Source of the DNA: Bacillus sp. A301a_S52
GTDB lineage: Bacteria > Bacillota > Bacilli > Bacillales > Salisediminibacteriaceae
Assembly: GCA_024701455.1 (NCBI GenBank)
Contig: JABXYP010000001.1
Span: forward strand, 2,980,001 to 3,044,000
Reading direction: 5' to 3'
Length of the DNA: 64,000 nucleotides
The position numbers and the translations under genes were made by a program. The stretch's first letter is position 1; each line of letters starts with the position of its first letter. The notes under the pieces were generated by a model that saw only the letters and a list, made by a program, of their open reading frames with translations, made no database searches and had not been told where the DNA came from. Below, piece after piece: positions 8,422-16,215 of the stretch.

Positions 8422-9039
8422 CTACTTGTTAACACACTTTTTACTTCTGAACATTGTATAGACCATTATTTCGTCAAGTCTATCTTCATTTATCAATCGA
8501 TAACCGAATGATCTATACAATGCGATATTCTCTTCATTCTCGGTATCAAGGGCAATTCCAGTTGATAAAGGATCATTATCAACTATCTCATGAATAGCAT
8601 CAAGTAGAAACTTCCCTACACCTTTCCCCTGCTCTTTATGATTCACTCCGATACAAACTAAGTAATAGTGCCGCCCTGCTGGACGTCGGTCGCTTATCAT
8701 TTTCATGTAATAATTAATCTTTTTAAATACCTTCCACTTTACCTGAAAAGCTAATTGCAAAACTAACAGAAATAACTTTATTTGTATTAAAACTGACTTA
8801 ATAGGTTTTGTCGTTTGCGGTTTTTCAACGCATGCTACGCCTTGTAAAAGACCATTTTCTTTTTTACCTATGATTAATTGTTTCTTTATTTGCTGATATC
8901 TCAAAACAAAATGAAAGAACTTAATTATGTGTTCTTTCGCATGACTTCCAAATAAGTAGGTGAATAAGGGATCGTGTGAAAAGGCTGTCCCTAACAATGT
9001 ACTAGACGCTTTAAAGTCACTACTGCTAATTTTAATCAT
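8422..9039 (-). CDS. GNAT-family N-acetyltransferase
   Basis: Acetyl-CoA-dependent acyltransferase, 205 residues, target unknown. The acetyl-CoA motif A is clear in the C-terminal half: YLVCIGVNHKEQGKGVGKFL, with Q-x-x-G-x-G. It is followed by the Asn/Tyr segment (ALDTENEENIALYRSFGY) typical of motif B. The residue stretch FSHDPLFTYLFG near the N-terminus is common in GNATs related to Yit/Mec-type small-molecule acetylases. I chose ATG 9039 because GGAGGT is five bases upstream. It overlaps the 3' end of the membrane-protein gene by eight bases, so the two form one operon under the TetR operator. Confidence 0.8.
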   Translation of the reverse strand: MIKISSSDFKASSTLLGTAFSHDPLFTYLFGSHAKEHIIKFFHFVLRYQQIKKQLIIGKKENGLLQGVACVEKPQTTKPIKSVLIQIKLFLLVLQLAFQVKWKVFKKINYYMKMISDRRPAGRHYYLVCIGVNHKEQGKGVGKFLLDAIHEIVDNDPLSTGIALDTENEENIALYRSFGYRLINEDRLDEIMVYTMFRSKKCVNK

Positions 9040-9598
9040 GGAAGACCTCCTCACTATGATGAGCCACTGCAAAACTATAAATTACTTTAATCATAAACAT
9101 CATGTAAATAAATAAGAGAATATTTTCAATCCTATCACCTACAGACACTATACCTATCAATCCAAAGGTCAATAAGGCCCCAGCGAGCACTTTTTGAAAT
9201 GACATTGTCCTTAACAAATTTACAGCAATGGCACATGCTATTGTGTAACCCCAAACACTTAATGCTAAGGCCATTTCCCCTCCAAGTATCCATGCACAGA
9301 GAACTGGTTGTATATGAATAGCAATAAACATCCATCTCCCCAATGGCCTTGTTTGATAATAGGTATCTGTCCCAAACGTAAAATTAGCTACGACACCTCC
9401 CGCTATGTCAATGTATAGAAGAAATAATATAATGTTTTGATACCATGTAAGCTCCTTTAAAAAATCTTTTGTCATGACACTGACAATTATTGCTGAAAGG
9501 ACTGTGAAGATAATAACAATAGCTAAGTCACTTTTTTTCTGTTCTGTGCCAAACAACTCATGAAAGAATCTGGGTATATTTACGTGCCTCTCATTCAT
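9032..9598 (-). CDS. Multi-pass membrane protein of unknown function, TetR-controlled
   Basis: 188 residues with about six hydrophobic segments (roughly 27-45, 54-72, 90-108, 112-130, 133-152, 158-176). The N-terminus (MNERHVNIPRFFHELFGTEQ) is cytoplasmic and charged. No transporter signature is visible, and I do not recognise the family. The start is supported by AAGGAGG seven bases before the ATG. It is the first gene of a two-gene operon with an acetyltransferase and is divergent from a TetR regulator. Such a set usually handles a small toxic molecule, here perhaps by modification plus membrane transport or sensing; that is inference only. Confidence 0.7.
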   Translation of the reverse strand: MNERHVNIPRFFHELFGTEQKKSDLAIVIIFTVLSAIIVSVMTKDFLKELTWYQNIILFLLYIDIAGGVVANFTFGTDTYYQTRPLGRWMFIAIHIQPVLCAWILGGEMALALSVWGYTIACAIAVNLLRTMSFQKVLAGALLTFGLIGIVSVGDRIENILLFIYMMFMIKVIYSFAVAHHSEEVFHD

Positions 9599-9627
9599 CG
9601 CATTTCCTCCTTATTTTATATAAGATC

Positions 9628-9698
9628 ATCATAATACTAACCGTCCGATCGGTCAACAATAAATTTGACCGATCGGACAGTTAGTGATACATTATAAT
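9628..9698. promoter_or_regulatory. Divergent TetR operator and two mirrored promoters
   Basis: A 21-base arm at 9636-9656 and its complement at 9665-9685 match at 20 of 21 positions; each arm holds the palindromic core GACCGATCGGAC or its complement. The minus promoter is TTGACC (9656-9651), 17 bases, TATGAT (9633-9628). The plus promoter is TTGACC (9665-9670), 17 bases, TACATT (9688-9693), with TATAAT at 9693-9698 as an alternative. Both spacers carry one operator arm. Confidence 0.8.
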
Positions 9699-9710
9699 GG
9701 GTGATAACAA

Positions 9711-10298
9711 ATGGATGATTTAAGAAAAAAAAAGGGTATAGAAACAAAAAATCGTATACGTTCTTCCACCACAACTATCCTTGCACGTGAAGGTATGTCT
9801 GGTTTAAGTGCCAAAAAGATAGCAGACGAAGCTGGTATAAGCAAAAGCAATTTATTTCATCACTATCGTTCTATAGACGACATATTAATTGATCTATTTG
9901 AAAGTATTACTTCAGAAACAGCGCATGCCTTATCTAATTTTGAATTTCAAACGTTAGAGGAATTTTTCCATATGTTAGGCGAATTAACTCTTCAACTTTC
10001 AGTCGAAAAAGAGGAGACATTCATCGCAATGTTTCATTACTTTAATTTTGCATTGACCAATCCTGATTATAAGGATCGAATAGAAAAACTAAAGCAACAT
10101 CTAATGAACATTTTCAGTGGTTATATCCGTTCAATAGAACCAATACCACAGGCCACATTAGCAAATATTGCAGAAAGTATTGTCATTACTCTTGATGCAT
10201 TTGGTATGCATTATTCATTAGACCGTGATAAGCAAAAATTTTTGCATCAATGGAACATACAATCAGATTTGTATTGTCACTATTTAAGAAATACTTAA
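9711..10298 (+). CDS. TetR-family regulator of the divergent membrane-protein/GNAT operon
   Basis: 195 residues. The N-terminal HTH is at about 14-58 (LAREGMSGLSAKKIADEAGISKSNLFHHY, the canonical TetR helix-turn-helix). The C-terminal ligand domain resembles the BetI/TetR_C group (about 75-190). It lies 112 bp from the divergently transcribed membrane-protein gene, with a large palindromic operator between them, so it very probably represses both itself and that operon. Its ligand is unknown. No strong ribosome site precedes the ATG (GGGTGATAACAA only), which suggests low expression. Confidence 0.85.
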   Translation: MDDLRKKKGIETKNRIRSSTTTILAREGMSGLSAKKIADEAGISKSNLFHHYRSIDDILIDLFESITSETAHALSNFEFQTLEEFFHMLGELTLQLSVEKEETFIAMFHYFNFALTNPDYKDRIEKLKQHLMNIFSGYIRSIEPIPQATLANIAESIVITLDAFGMHYSLDRDKQKFLHQWNIQSDLYCHYLRNT

Positions 10299-10370
10299 GT
10301 AAAACAAGGGGTCAATCAGCAAACTTTTGCAATTGGAAAACGATCGTACTATTAAATTATGTAGATAATA

Positions 10371-10404
10371 AAAACCACAGTCCCTCAAAAAAGAGACTAT
10401 GGTA
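10371..10404 (+). terminator. Possible terminator of the TetR gene at 9711
   Basis: ACCACAGTCCCTC and GAGACTATGGT pair imperfectly around an A-rich loop, with TTTTTATAAAA further on. Confidence 0.4.
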
Positions 10405-10582
10405 ATTTGATTTTTATAAAAAAAATCGTTCGCTGACTACCTCTTACTTACTAATGCTTCTCAGGCGTTAAGCCAACAAAGATAATAACTATTTTCGCGA
10501 GCATCCTTACTCTTTCCTGAGAGAGTATAAAATATGTTTTTTGGTTTATTGCAGAGAATTCACCTAATATAAACAGGTTTAA

Positions 10583-10622
10583 AAAGGGGGATTAAGCCGA
10601 AAATGACTTTTCCCCCTAAAAA
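10583..10622 (-). terminator. Terminator of the 87-residue membrane protein gene
   Basis: On the minus strand AGGGGG and CCCCCT pair around a loop of about 21 nt and run into TTTTTAAACC, six bases after the stop. Confidence 0.65.
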
Positions 10623-10627
10623 GACTC

Positions 10628-10891
10628 TTATATCAGGAATATAGCTATCCCTAATGAGATAAAGCCTAACATAACTAATTGTATTGAAGCTACATTGCGA
10701 TTCTTCTCAAATGATTTCCAAATAACAACATAAACACCAAGCATCATAGCCATAAATAAAATACCTTCTAACATTGGATTTAAGCCAGCCGTATCTCTTG
10801 TTGAATGCTGATATACACTAAAATTAGCTAAGATTGCTACCGTCCAGCCAAGAAATATAGCTAAACCAATCCATTTTAATAATTTCTCCAT
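10628..10891 (-). CDS. Small membrane protein, 87 aa
   Basis: Three hydrophobic segments at about 5-24, 42-60 and 70-87, joined by short loops. No signature motif is visible and I do not recognise the family. AAGGAGGG six bases before the ATG makes it a credible gene. It lies 58 bases after the bdb-type thiol-disulfide pair on the same strand and has the terminator, so it may be the last gene of that unit, but it could also be independent. Confidence 0.6.
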   Translation of the reverse strand: MEKLLKWIGLAIFLGWTVAILANFSVYQHSTRDTAGLNPMLEGILFMAMMLGVYVVIWKSFEKNRNVASIQLVMLGFISLGIAIFLI

Positions 10892-10949
10892 AGGCCCTCC
10901 TTGTTAGTTAATACTTATCTTCTGTAGTATTCCCTTTATAAGATAATGT

Positions 10950-11423
10950 TTAATCTGGCAAAACAGCTTCTTCAAAAAAACGTTCATAACCCTCCGCATC
11001 TAGCTTACCTTCTACTCGAGCTACTTCTTCTCCATTTTCATAATGAACGACCATTGGTGTGGCTCGAACATTATAGTCATTTCTACCTTCTTCAAATTCT
11101 AAAAGGTTATACAATTGTAAGTCCACACCCATTTCTTCTGCTTTAGGTACGAGTATTGGAGTAGCTAAATTACAGTATTCACATCGCCCACTATAAAAAT
11201 AAATAGTCGCGTCTTCGCCATTAGCAAGCTTTTCCTCTAATTCATCTGGGAGAATAATATTTTGGTAAAGTGGATCATCCAATTGCTCAACTGTTTCATT
11301 ATGAAGTGTATCTTTTCCAAACGGGTTGCCTTTAGCTGTCTGGGTGTTTTGATAATGCGTTAGAAAACCAATAGCACCAAACAATACGATAATAATACTC
11401 CCAAAAATAATAATTTTTTTCAT
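10950..11423 (-). CDS. Membrane-anchored thioredoxin-like thiol-disulfide oxidoreductase
   Basis: 157 residues: an N-terminal membrane anchor (about 4-22) and an extracytoplasmic thioredoxin fold with active site Cys81-Glu-Tyr-Cys84 (YFYSGRCEYC) and the cis-Pro loop RATPMVV. It forms or isomerises disulfides in exported proteins, comparable to BdbA/BdbD/StoA of bacilli. The stop of the DsbB-type gene is directly adjacent to this ATG, and AAGGAGTGA lies inside that upstream gene, so the two are translationally linked. The pair fits the quinone-linked DsbB plus partner arrangement. The exact Bdb paralogue is not decided. Confidence 0.8.
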   Translation of the reverse strand: MKKIIIFGSIIIVLFGAIGFLTHYQNTQTAKGNPFGKDTLHNETVEQLDDPLYQNIILPDELEEKLANGEDATIYFYSGRCEYCNLATPILVPKAEEMGVDLQLYNLLEFEEGRNDYNVRATPMVVHYENGEEVARVEGKLDAEGYERFFEEAVLPD

Positions 11424-11855
11424 TTATTTGTCACTCCTTGTCGTTTTAATCGTCATAATCATGAGGATAGAAATAATAGTAAAAGCTGTTAAAGCAAGAA
11501 ATGGGATTGTTATAAAACCAAGAACGTTGATGTATTCATAATTACATGGAATATACCCACATGCTTCCCCTGCTTCAGTTAAAAAGGATAATTTTTGTAC
11601 AAAATAATGATATAAAGAGACCCCCATTCCAATCACTGTCAATGGCAACGTATAATATGCTTGCTTAGCATCTTTTTTGACAGCTGCAATGCCGAGCGTA
11701 ATAACTAAAGGATACATAAATATGCGTTGTACCCAGCACAATTCACAGGGCACGTATAGCTGAATTTCAGAAAAATATAAAGAGCCTAGTGTCGCGATTA
11801 AAGCCATTACCCAAGCTCCTAAAAGTAGATACTCAATCTTTTTTGCTGCAGTCAA
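11424..11855 (-). CDS. bdbC: DsbB-family disulfide bond protein BdbC
   Basis: Integral membrane quinone-dependent oxidase that reoxidises its thioredoxin-like partner. 143 residues with four membrane segments. The first periplasmic-side pair is Cys37-Glu-Leu-Cys40 (CELCWVQR, a DsbB/BdbC hallmark). The second pair is Cys99 and Cys104 in CGYIPC. Length and motif order fit BdbC (about 138 aa in B. subtilis). It is first in a two-gene operon with the thioredoxin-like protein. In bacilli these enzymes support competence pseudopilin and secreted-enzyme folding. Confidence 0.88.
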   Translation of the reverse strand: MTAAKKIEYLLLGAWVMALIATLGSLYFSEIQLYVPCELCWVQRIFMYPLVITLGIAAVKKDAKQAYYTLPLTVIGMGVSLYHYFVQKLSFLTEAGEACGYIPCNYEYINVLGFITIPFLALTAFTIISILMIMTIKTTRSDK

Positions 11856-12051
11856 CTTAGTCCCTCTTTTCGTTTAATAGTTCTTTCATTCTTTAATTAT
11901 TAATGTATCCAAAAAGTCATTTTTTGCAAAAGATTAAAGCCTCTACACAATAGCACGAACATAGCCTGAACCATATCCACTCTATTTAGTATAAGCTTCC
12001 TTTAGTGTAAAGAATAATTCTATTTATCTCAACGAAAAACCTTTTTTACAA
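11856..12051. other. Gene-free upstream region of the bdb pair
   Basis: AT-rich, no ORF with a ribosome site and no clear hairpin; it presumably contains the bdbC promoter. Confidence 0.4.
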
Positions 12052-12138
12052 TCATTTATTTGTAAAATAAATTGGCTTGTAGCTCAATTTTTCAAGTTCA
12101 AAATTAAAAACCCACCGTTTAGATGAGTTTTTCCCCAT
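12052..12138 (-). CDS. Possible 28-residue small protein
   Basis: An ATG at 12138 lies four bases after GAGGTGAT and opens a 28-codon frame: basic N-terminus MGKNSSKRW, then a Lys/aromatic-rich tail ending in FTNK. Only the ribosome site and the position in an otherwise empty region support it. The region just upstream (12150-12300) is unusually GC-rich for this genome and non-coding in all frames, which hints at a decayed mobile sequence. It may equally be chance. Confidence 0.3.
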   Translation of the reverse strand: MGKNSSKRWVFNFELEKLSYKPIYFTNK

Positions 12139-12325
12139 TATCATCACCTCAATGCCAAGAGGATTCAGGTGCAGTCAGTTTGTCAACGCCTATGCTCACT
12201 CGGAAAAACCGCCCTCTATCCGCTACCGCTCCAAGACATTCACAGACACCATGCATTTTCTTCTGCCGCCTGTTTCACTTTTAGCCTAAGAAAAATGAAG
12301 GACAGCAAATGCTGCCCCCTGCTCT

Positions 12326-12353
12326 TCAACAATCGGGCTCGTTTGTTGAAGAT
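12326..12353. repeat. Palindromic unit after mepB
   Basis: CTTCAACAA and TTGTTGAAG form a perfect 9-bp stem around CGGGCTCG-like bases. A related copy (TCAACA-TGGCCCGTT-TGTTGA) sits at 12873-12895 just before mepB, so the gene is bracketed by two units. The 3' copy may also act as the mepB terminator, though no T-run follows. Confidence 0.5.
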
Positions 12354-12862
12354 TAAAATGAATACAGTTCCATTATTTTTTCTACAGGTAACTTATTCTG
12401 ATTACACATATCAACAAAATAGGGTAACTGCCATTCTTGCGTCTTCATCGCTTGTTTGCTTCTCGGCCTATCCCAGATTGGATATACTCTTATTGCCATT
12501 TTGCCCTTTGTTGCAGTAGATCTAAGAATATCCTTTTCTAAAAGAATTTTTTTCGGGAAAATAAATTGACCAAACTCATCTTCACTTTTAAATGTAGCTA
12601 TAACTAATAAATCCGGTGCTTCCTCATATAAGTAAGGTTGATTTTCATTATTTATGTCCTTTTCCCAAAATGCAACGAATTGCCCGACTTTTGTTGGGGT
12701 TATATTTGCAACCCTGAAGCGAACTGTCCTCGAGGCTAACTGAAATATACCAGCACCATACTTAGAATTTTGCTTTTCTTCTTGAACTGATTTTAAAGTT
12801 AAGTTATTTGGTTCGTATATCATTTTATTTACATAATTTAATGCCGTATAAAAGTCATTCAT
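12353..12862 (-). CDS. mepB: MepB family protein
   Basis: 169 residues, cytoplasmic, named after the third gene of the Staphylococcus aureus mepRAB efflux operon; its biochemical role is unknown. The family core is easy to read: YGAGIFQLASRTVRFRVANI, TPTKVGQFVAFWEKD, FGQFIFPKKIL, and the C-terminal RVYPIWD...SKQAMKTQEWQ with PYF. I chose ATG 12862, which follows GGGGTGGAG; the upstream start at 12880 lacks a ribosome site. Unlike in S. aureus there is no MATE pump or MarR gene next to it, and it stands alone between two copies of a palindromic unit. Confidence 0.85.
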   Translation of the reverse strand: MNDFYTALNYVNKMIYEPNNLTLKSVQEEKQNSKYGAGIFQLASRTVRFRVANITPTKVGQFVAFWEKDINNENQPYLYEEAPDLLVIATFKSEDEFGQFIFPKKILLEKDILRSTATKGKMAIRVYPIWDRPRSKQAMKTQEWQLPYFVDMCNQNKLPVEKIMELYSF

Positions 12863-12979
12863 TACTCCACCCCTCAACATCTGGCCCGTTTGTTGAAATT
12901 TATTGTATCTTAACCTGCCTTATTTGAGGAATAAATCGTTAGTTTCTAGCTTTATAATCCTCCGAGTCTGCCGTTATAA

Positions 12980-14767
12980 TTAGAGCACTTTCTCGGGTTC
13001 TGTTTTATTTATAAACGGTATAACATCTGCTTTCTTAAGTGGCATACTATATAAAAAGCCTTGCATTTCATCACACTCTCTATCATTTAAAAACGCAACC
13101 ATGTCCGACGTTTCCACGCCCTCGGCAATGACACGCATATTCATGTTATGTGCCAATTGAATGATGGACGTGACAATAGCCTGATCGTTTATATTTTGGA
13201 TCACTTCTTTAATAAAAGATTTATCAATCTTTAAAGTATCAATAGGAAAACGCCTTAAATAGCTTAGAGAACTATAGCCAGTTCCAAAATCATCAATCGA
13301 GATTTTTATACCTGACTCCTTTAAACGCTTAAGCGTTTTATAGCATTCGTCACGATTATAAAGAAGGTCATTTTCCGTTATCTCTAAGTCTAAATATTTG
13401 GGAGGAAGGCCCGTTTTTTGCAATATTGCATTGACCTTTTCAACGAAATCAGGTCTTTGAAATTGAATAGGGGAAATATTTACACCTATTCGGAGATGAA
13501 ACCCTTGGTCATACCAAACCTTTGCCTGATGACAGGCTTCTTGCAGAACCCAATCTCCTATTTGAACGATAAGACCGGTCTCTTCAGCAACGGGAATAAA
13601 CTCTACCGGTGAAACCTTACCTAACACGCTATCCTCCCACCGTATGAGTGCTTCTACCCCAACTACTTGTTTACTTTTAAGATCGATCTGTGGCTGGTAA
13701 GAAAGCGTAAATGAAGTGCCTACCAACGCTTCTCGTAGCCGTGTTTCTATGAGCAGCTTCTCAGTATGATGCGTTTTTAAAGATGGAAAGTAAAGTTGAT
13801 AGTCACCTTTCCCCCGCTCTTTCGCATAATGCATGGCAGCCTCCGCTTGCTGCACTAATTGACTAGCAGTTGTTCCAGTCTCTGGACACCGAGCTATCCC
13901 GATAGAAGCTGTAATAAATAATTCATTCCCCTTTACCACAAAGGGTTTTAAAAACCTATTTAAAATGGCTTTAGCAAGCTCCATACCGCCATCGCCCGTG
14001 CTAGATTCATTAATTAAAACTGTAAATTCATCACCGTCATAACGATAAACGGATACGTCACTATTTTCAAAAAGCTTCAACTCTTTGGAAATGGCTTCAA
14101 TCAGTTTATCCCCTGTTACATGACCAAGCGTATCATTATAAAATTTGAATCGGTCTAGATCCAAAAAAAGGATTGCTATTTCTTTTCTGGAATTTTCAGT
14201 TTCTCTAATATACTTAGCTAAGTCTTGATCAAACTGTTTGCGGTTTCTCAGCCCTGTAGCCAAGTCTAAAGTAACTAACTCATTTATCATTTCTTCAGCT
14301 TTATTCAACAATGTCGTATCTTGATGTAATATTAAAAAGAGTTGATCATGAGAAGGTTTACTTTGTAAAAGAGGTAAGAACGTCGTATCAAATATAACCG
14401 ATGTTCCGTCTTTCTTTCGATGAATCGTTTCTACTGTACTTTTTTTACCAGCATGTAACACGCCATTCAATTTTTTTCTGACACTTTCTTTCATTGAGGC
14501 GGTATCAATAAGATTGAGATAGTGACTTCCATTAACGTCACTCCAAAGATAGTCTAGTCTTGTCAATAACTCGTCACTCATATATAAAATTCGTCCGCTA
14601 GTATCTGTAAGAACAATTAAAGCGACTTCTTCAATTGCTTGCTTTAAACAATAAGGTAAAATATCCTTCTCTTTCTCTATCCATTGATTTTTCTCATCTT
14701 TATTAAATAATTCTATCCATTTTTGACTAATAGAAGTCACCTTCTTTTTGTTTAGCTGTTTACTCAT
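12980..14767 (-). CDS. PAS-GGDEF-EAL cyclic-di-GMP signalling protein
   Basis: 595 residues, cytoplasmic, no membrane segment. A PAS domain at about 45-155 (LTDTSGRILYMSDELLTRLDY), a GGDEF domain at about 165-330 and an EAL domain at about 340-590. The GGDEF signature reads DGDEF (244-248), with Asp for the first Gly, so diguanylate cyclase activity may be weak. The EAL domain keeps VEALIRW (E372), the Asn in GVNIS, ITEN, DDFGTGYSSL, LKIDKSF and EGVET, as expected for an active c-di-GMP phosphodiesterase. Net breakdown of c-di-GMP is the best guess. It is a single gene. Confidence 0.88.
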   Translation of the reverse strand: MSKQLNKKKVTSISQKWIELFNKDEKNQWIEKEKDILPYCLKQAIEEVALIVLTDTSGRILYMSDELLTRLDYLWSDVNGSHYLNLIDTASMKESVRKKLNGVLHAGKKSTVETIHRKKDGTSVIFDTTFLPLLQSKPSHDQLFLILHQDTTLLNKAEEMINELVTLDLATGLRNRKQFDQDLAKYIRETENSRKEIAILFLDLDRFKFYNDTLGHVTGDKLIEAISKELKLFENSDVSVYRYDGDEFTVLINESSTGDGGMELAKAILNRFLKPFVVKGNELFITASIGIARCPETGTTASQLVQQAEAAMHYAKERGKGDYQLYFPSLKTHHTEKLLIETRLREALVGTSFTLSYQPQIDLKSKQVVGVEALIRWEDSVLGKVSPVEFIPVAEETGLIVQIGDWVLQEACHQAKVWYDQGFHLRIGVNISPIQFQRPDFVEKVNAILQKTGLPPKYLDLEITENDLLYNRDECYKTLKRLKESGIKISIDDFGTGYSSLSYLRRFPIDTLKIDKSFIKEVIQNINDQAIVTSIIQLAHNMNMRVIAEGVETSDMVAFLNDRECDEMQGFLYSMPLKKADVIPFINKTEPEKVL

Positions 14768-15343
14768 TTTCCCCCTCCTGAGTGATAAATACCATAAAAC
14801 TAAAACGATAGTCTTGTTTCATTATATTTAGCAACGCTTAAAACGATTTATCATTAAGGGAATATATAAATGACAAAACACATTTTCCCTTATAATGGCT
14901 TGTTTACACGTCTTTTGTTTCATTTTATGCTTTTTGAGTCTTTAGACGCAAGTTTTTTTTACCATTTTCGCTATTCTAACTCGAAAAATCGGGTCTTTTC
15001 ATGCTTTTTGTCTAATATTTAGCTGTGTGTTCATCATATAGACTAGCTGTTAATTATCATTAAGGGGGTCATCGTTACTACAATTAAAGCGAGGTTCGTG
15101 TCAATAAGGACACTTTCCCAAGAACTTGTCTCTATTATCACCATCACGCTACTCAGTTACTAAATCTTTTCTTTATAAAAAGATCTTTATGATATGACTT
15201 CTCATAGTCTTACTGGAAACCTTATCGTTTGTTTCTAGCTCATTACGGGTAAGCTACCTACAAAGTCCCCATAAGATAACTCACTGTCCTTTAAACCCTT
15301 CTCCATGCACAATACGACTTATTATAAAGAAAGGTGATTTAAA
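14768..15343. other. 576-bp gene-free region
   Basis: I see no ORF with a ribosome site, no strong hairpin and no copy of the dispersed repeat. It contains the promoters of the GGDEF-EAL gene and probably of the KTSC gene (AAAGGTGATT precedes the latter's ATG). Confidence 0.4.
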
Positions 15344-15559
15344 ATGGAATTTACTGAATTTCCTCAAGGATACTTTCGTTCTATCGGGTATGATGAGTTA
15401 GAGAAACAACTTCACGTCCGATTGGAAGATGAGCGTTATTTAATCTTTTACGAAGTCGATCAAATTGATTACGTTGGCTTAATGTCATCTAACGATATGC
15501 AGGAATTCTTCCATGGAAGAATTGAAGACAGGTATCCAGCTCGGACAATTACAAATTAA
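15344..15559 (+). CDS. KTSC domain protein, 71 aa
   Basis: A short single-domain protein. KTSC domains (named after the lysyl-tRNA synthetase C-terminal region) are small beta-rich modules of uncertain, perhaps nucleic-acid-related, function. The family pattern is visible as SIGYDELEKQLHVRLEDE, then Y-x-F-Y-E-V and a C-terminal FFHGRIEDRYP. AAAGGTGATT precedes the ATG. It is a single gene, followed 25 bases later by a dispersed repeat. Such orphan KTSC proteins are common in bacilli. Confidence 0.75.
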   Translation: MEFTEFPQGYFRSIGYDELEKQLHVRLEDERYLIFYEVDQIDYVGLMSSNDMQEFFHGRIEDRYPARTITN

Positions 15560-15582
15560 CTAAGAAATTGTGTTCGTTATGA

Positions 15583-15741
15583 ATAAACCGCCCGTTCAAT
15601 CAGTGGGTTTTTTCGTTCCTCTCCCACTGATTGGTAGTTGAATGAATTAGGACACGCGCACGTGTCCGTTGTCTCCCACCTAAATAAATTTATCTCTGCT
15701 CTAGATGAGGCGGCGTTTTACGGACGATTATCTGTGATAAA
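15583..15741. repeat. Structured dispersed repeat, full copy with perfect ATAAA flanks
   Basis: The 149-bp body is bounded by ATAAA on both sides. First hairpin: TTCAATCAGTGGG with CCCACTGATTG. Second: GTCCGTTGTCTCCC with GGCGTTTTACGGAC. An extra GGACACGCGCACGTGTCC palindrome lies between them. It ends ATTATCTGTG. Confidence 0.8.
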
Positions 15742-15777
15742 GCGCTTTAAAAGAAGACCAAGACTAGTGAATGATGA

Positions 15778-15947
15778 TTGATTCGAGCCTGTCAAATATC
15801 TGATAATCCAAAAATATACAATTCTTCATTAGTAGCTTGTACACCTCCGTTTGACACTCGTCATAATACTTAAACGAACCACAAGTCGTAGGTAGTCTCT
15901 AAAAAAACGATAACTCTTCAGAAGCTCTTTTGAGTTTCTGATTTTTT
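15778..15947 (+). ncRNA. Candidate small RNA with intrinsic terminator
   Basis: TTGATT (15778-15783), 17 bases, TGATAA (15801-15806) is a plausible promoter, and a good intrinsic terminator stands at 15918-15947 (TCAGAAGCTC, TTTT, GAGTTTCTGA, then TTTTTT) with no gene upstream of it on this strand. The implied RNA is about 135 nt and carries CACCUCC near 15842-15849, complementary to ribosome binding sites. Rival reading: on the minus strand the same bases are GGAGGTG, 13 bases before a 21-codon ORF, so the site might instead start a minus-strand peptide. Confidence 0.4.
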
Positions 15948-16215
15948 ATTCAAAACCTCCCTCAGACTAATGTCTTCTCAAATGACACTAACCCTTGATA
16001 AAATCACTATATATATGAACTTAAAATTGTATTGTGAGATTATCTCGAAAAAGGTGGCAGAATGTAAGGAACTTCGTTACAATAGGTTTGATTTAAACTT
16101 CTTATTGCGCCATTACTTTTACCAAAAGACAATGAACAATAACATTTTGTCTAAAAAAAACAGGCGTTGAAGCAACATTTCTAAATCATATCTTAAACTT
16201 GAGGAGAGTGATCGT

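Noticed and set aside
10300..10620. A gene between tetR and the 87-residue membrane protein
   Set aside because: Only hairpins are present; no frame with a ribosome site.
12169..12519. 116-codon plus-strand frame over the 3' end of mepB
   Set aside because: It overlaps mepB antisense, has no ribosome site and codes a Leu/Cys/Pro-rich sequence typical of a shadow frame.
15733..15750. A catabolite-response (cre) site at TGATAAAGCGCTTTAA
   Set aside because: Only half of it fits well, it overlaps the repeat's right end, and it lies far from the ald start.
15970..16170. 66-codon frame before ald
   Set aside because: No ribosome site before its ATG, AT-driven residue composition, and no conserved features; more likely the ald upstream region.
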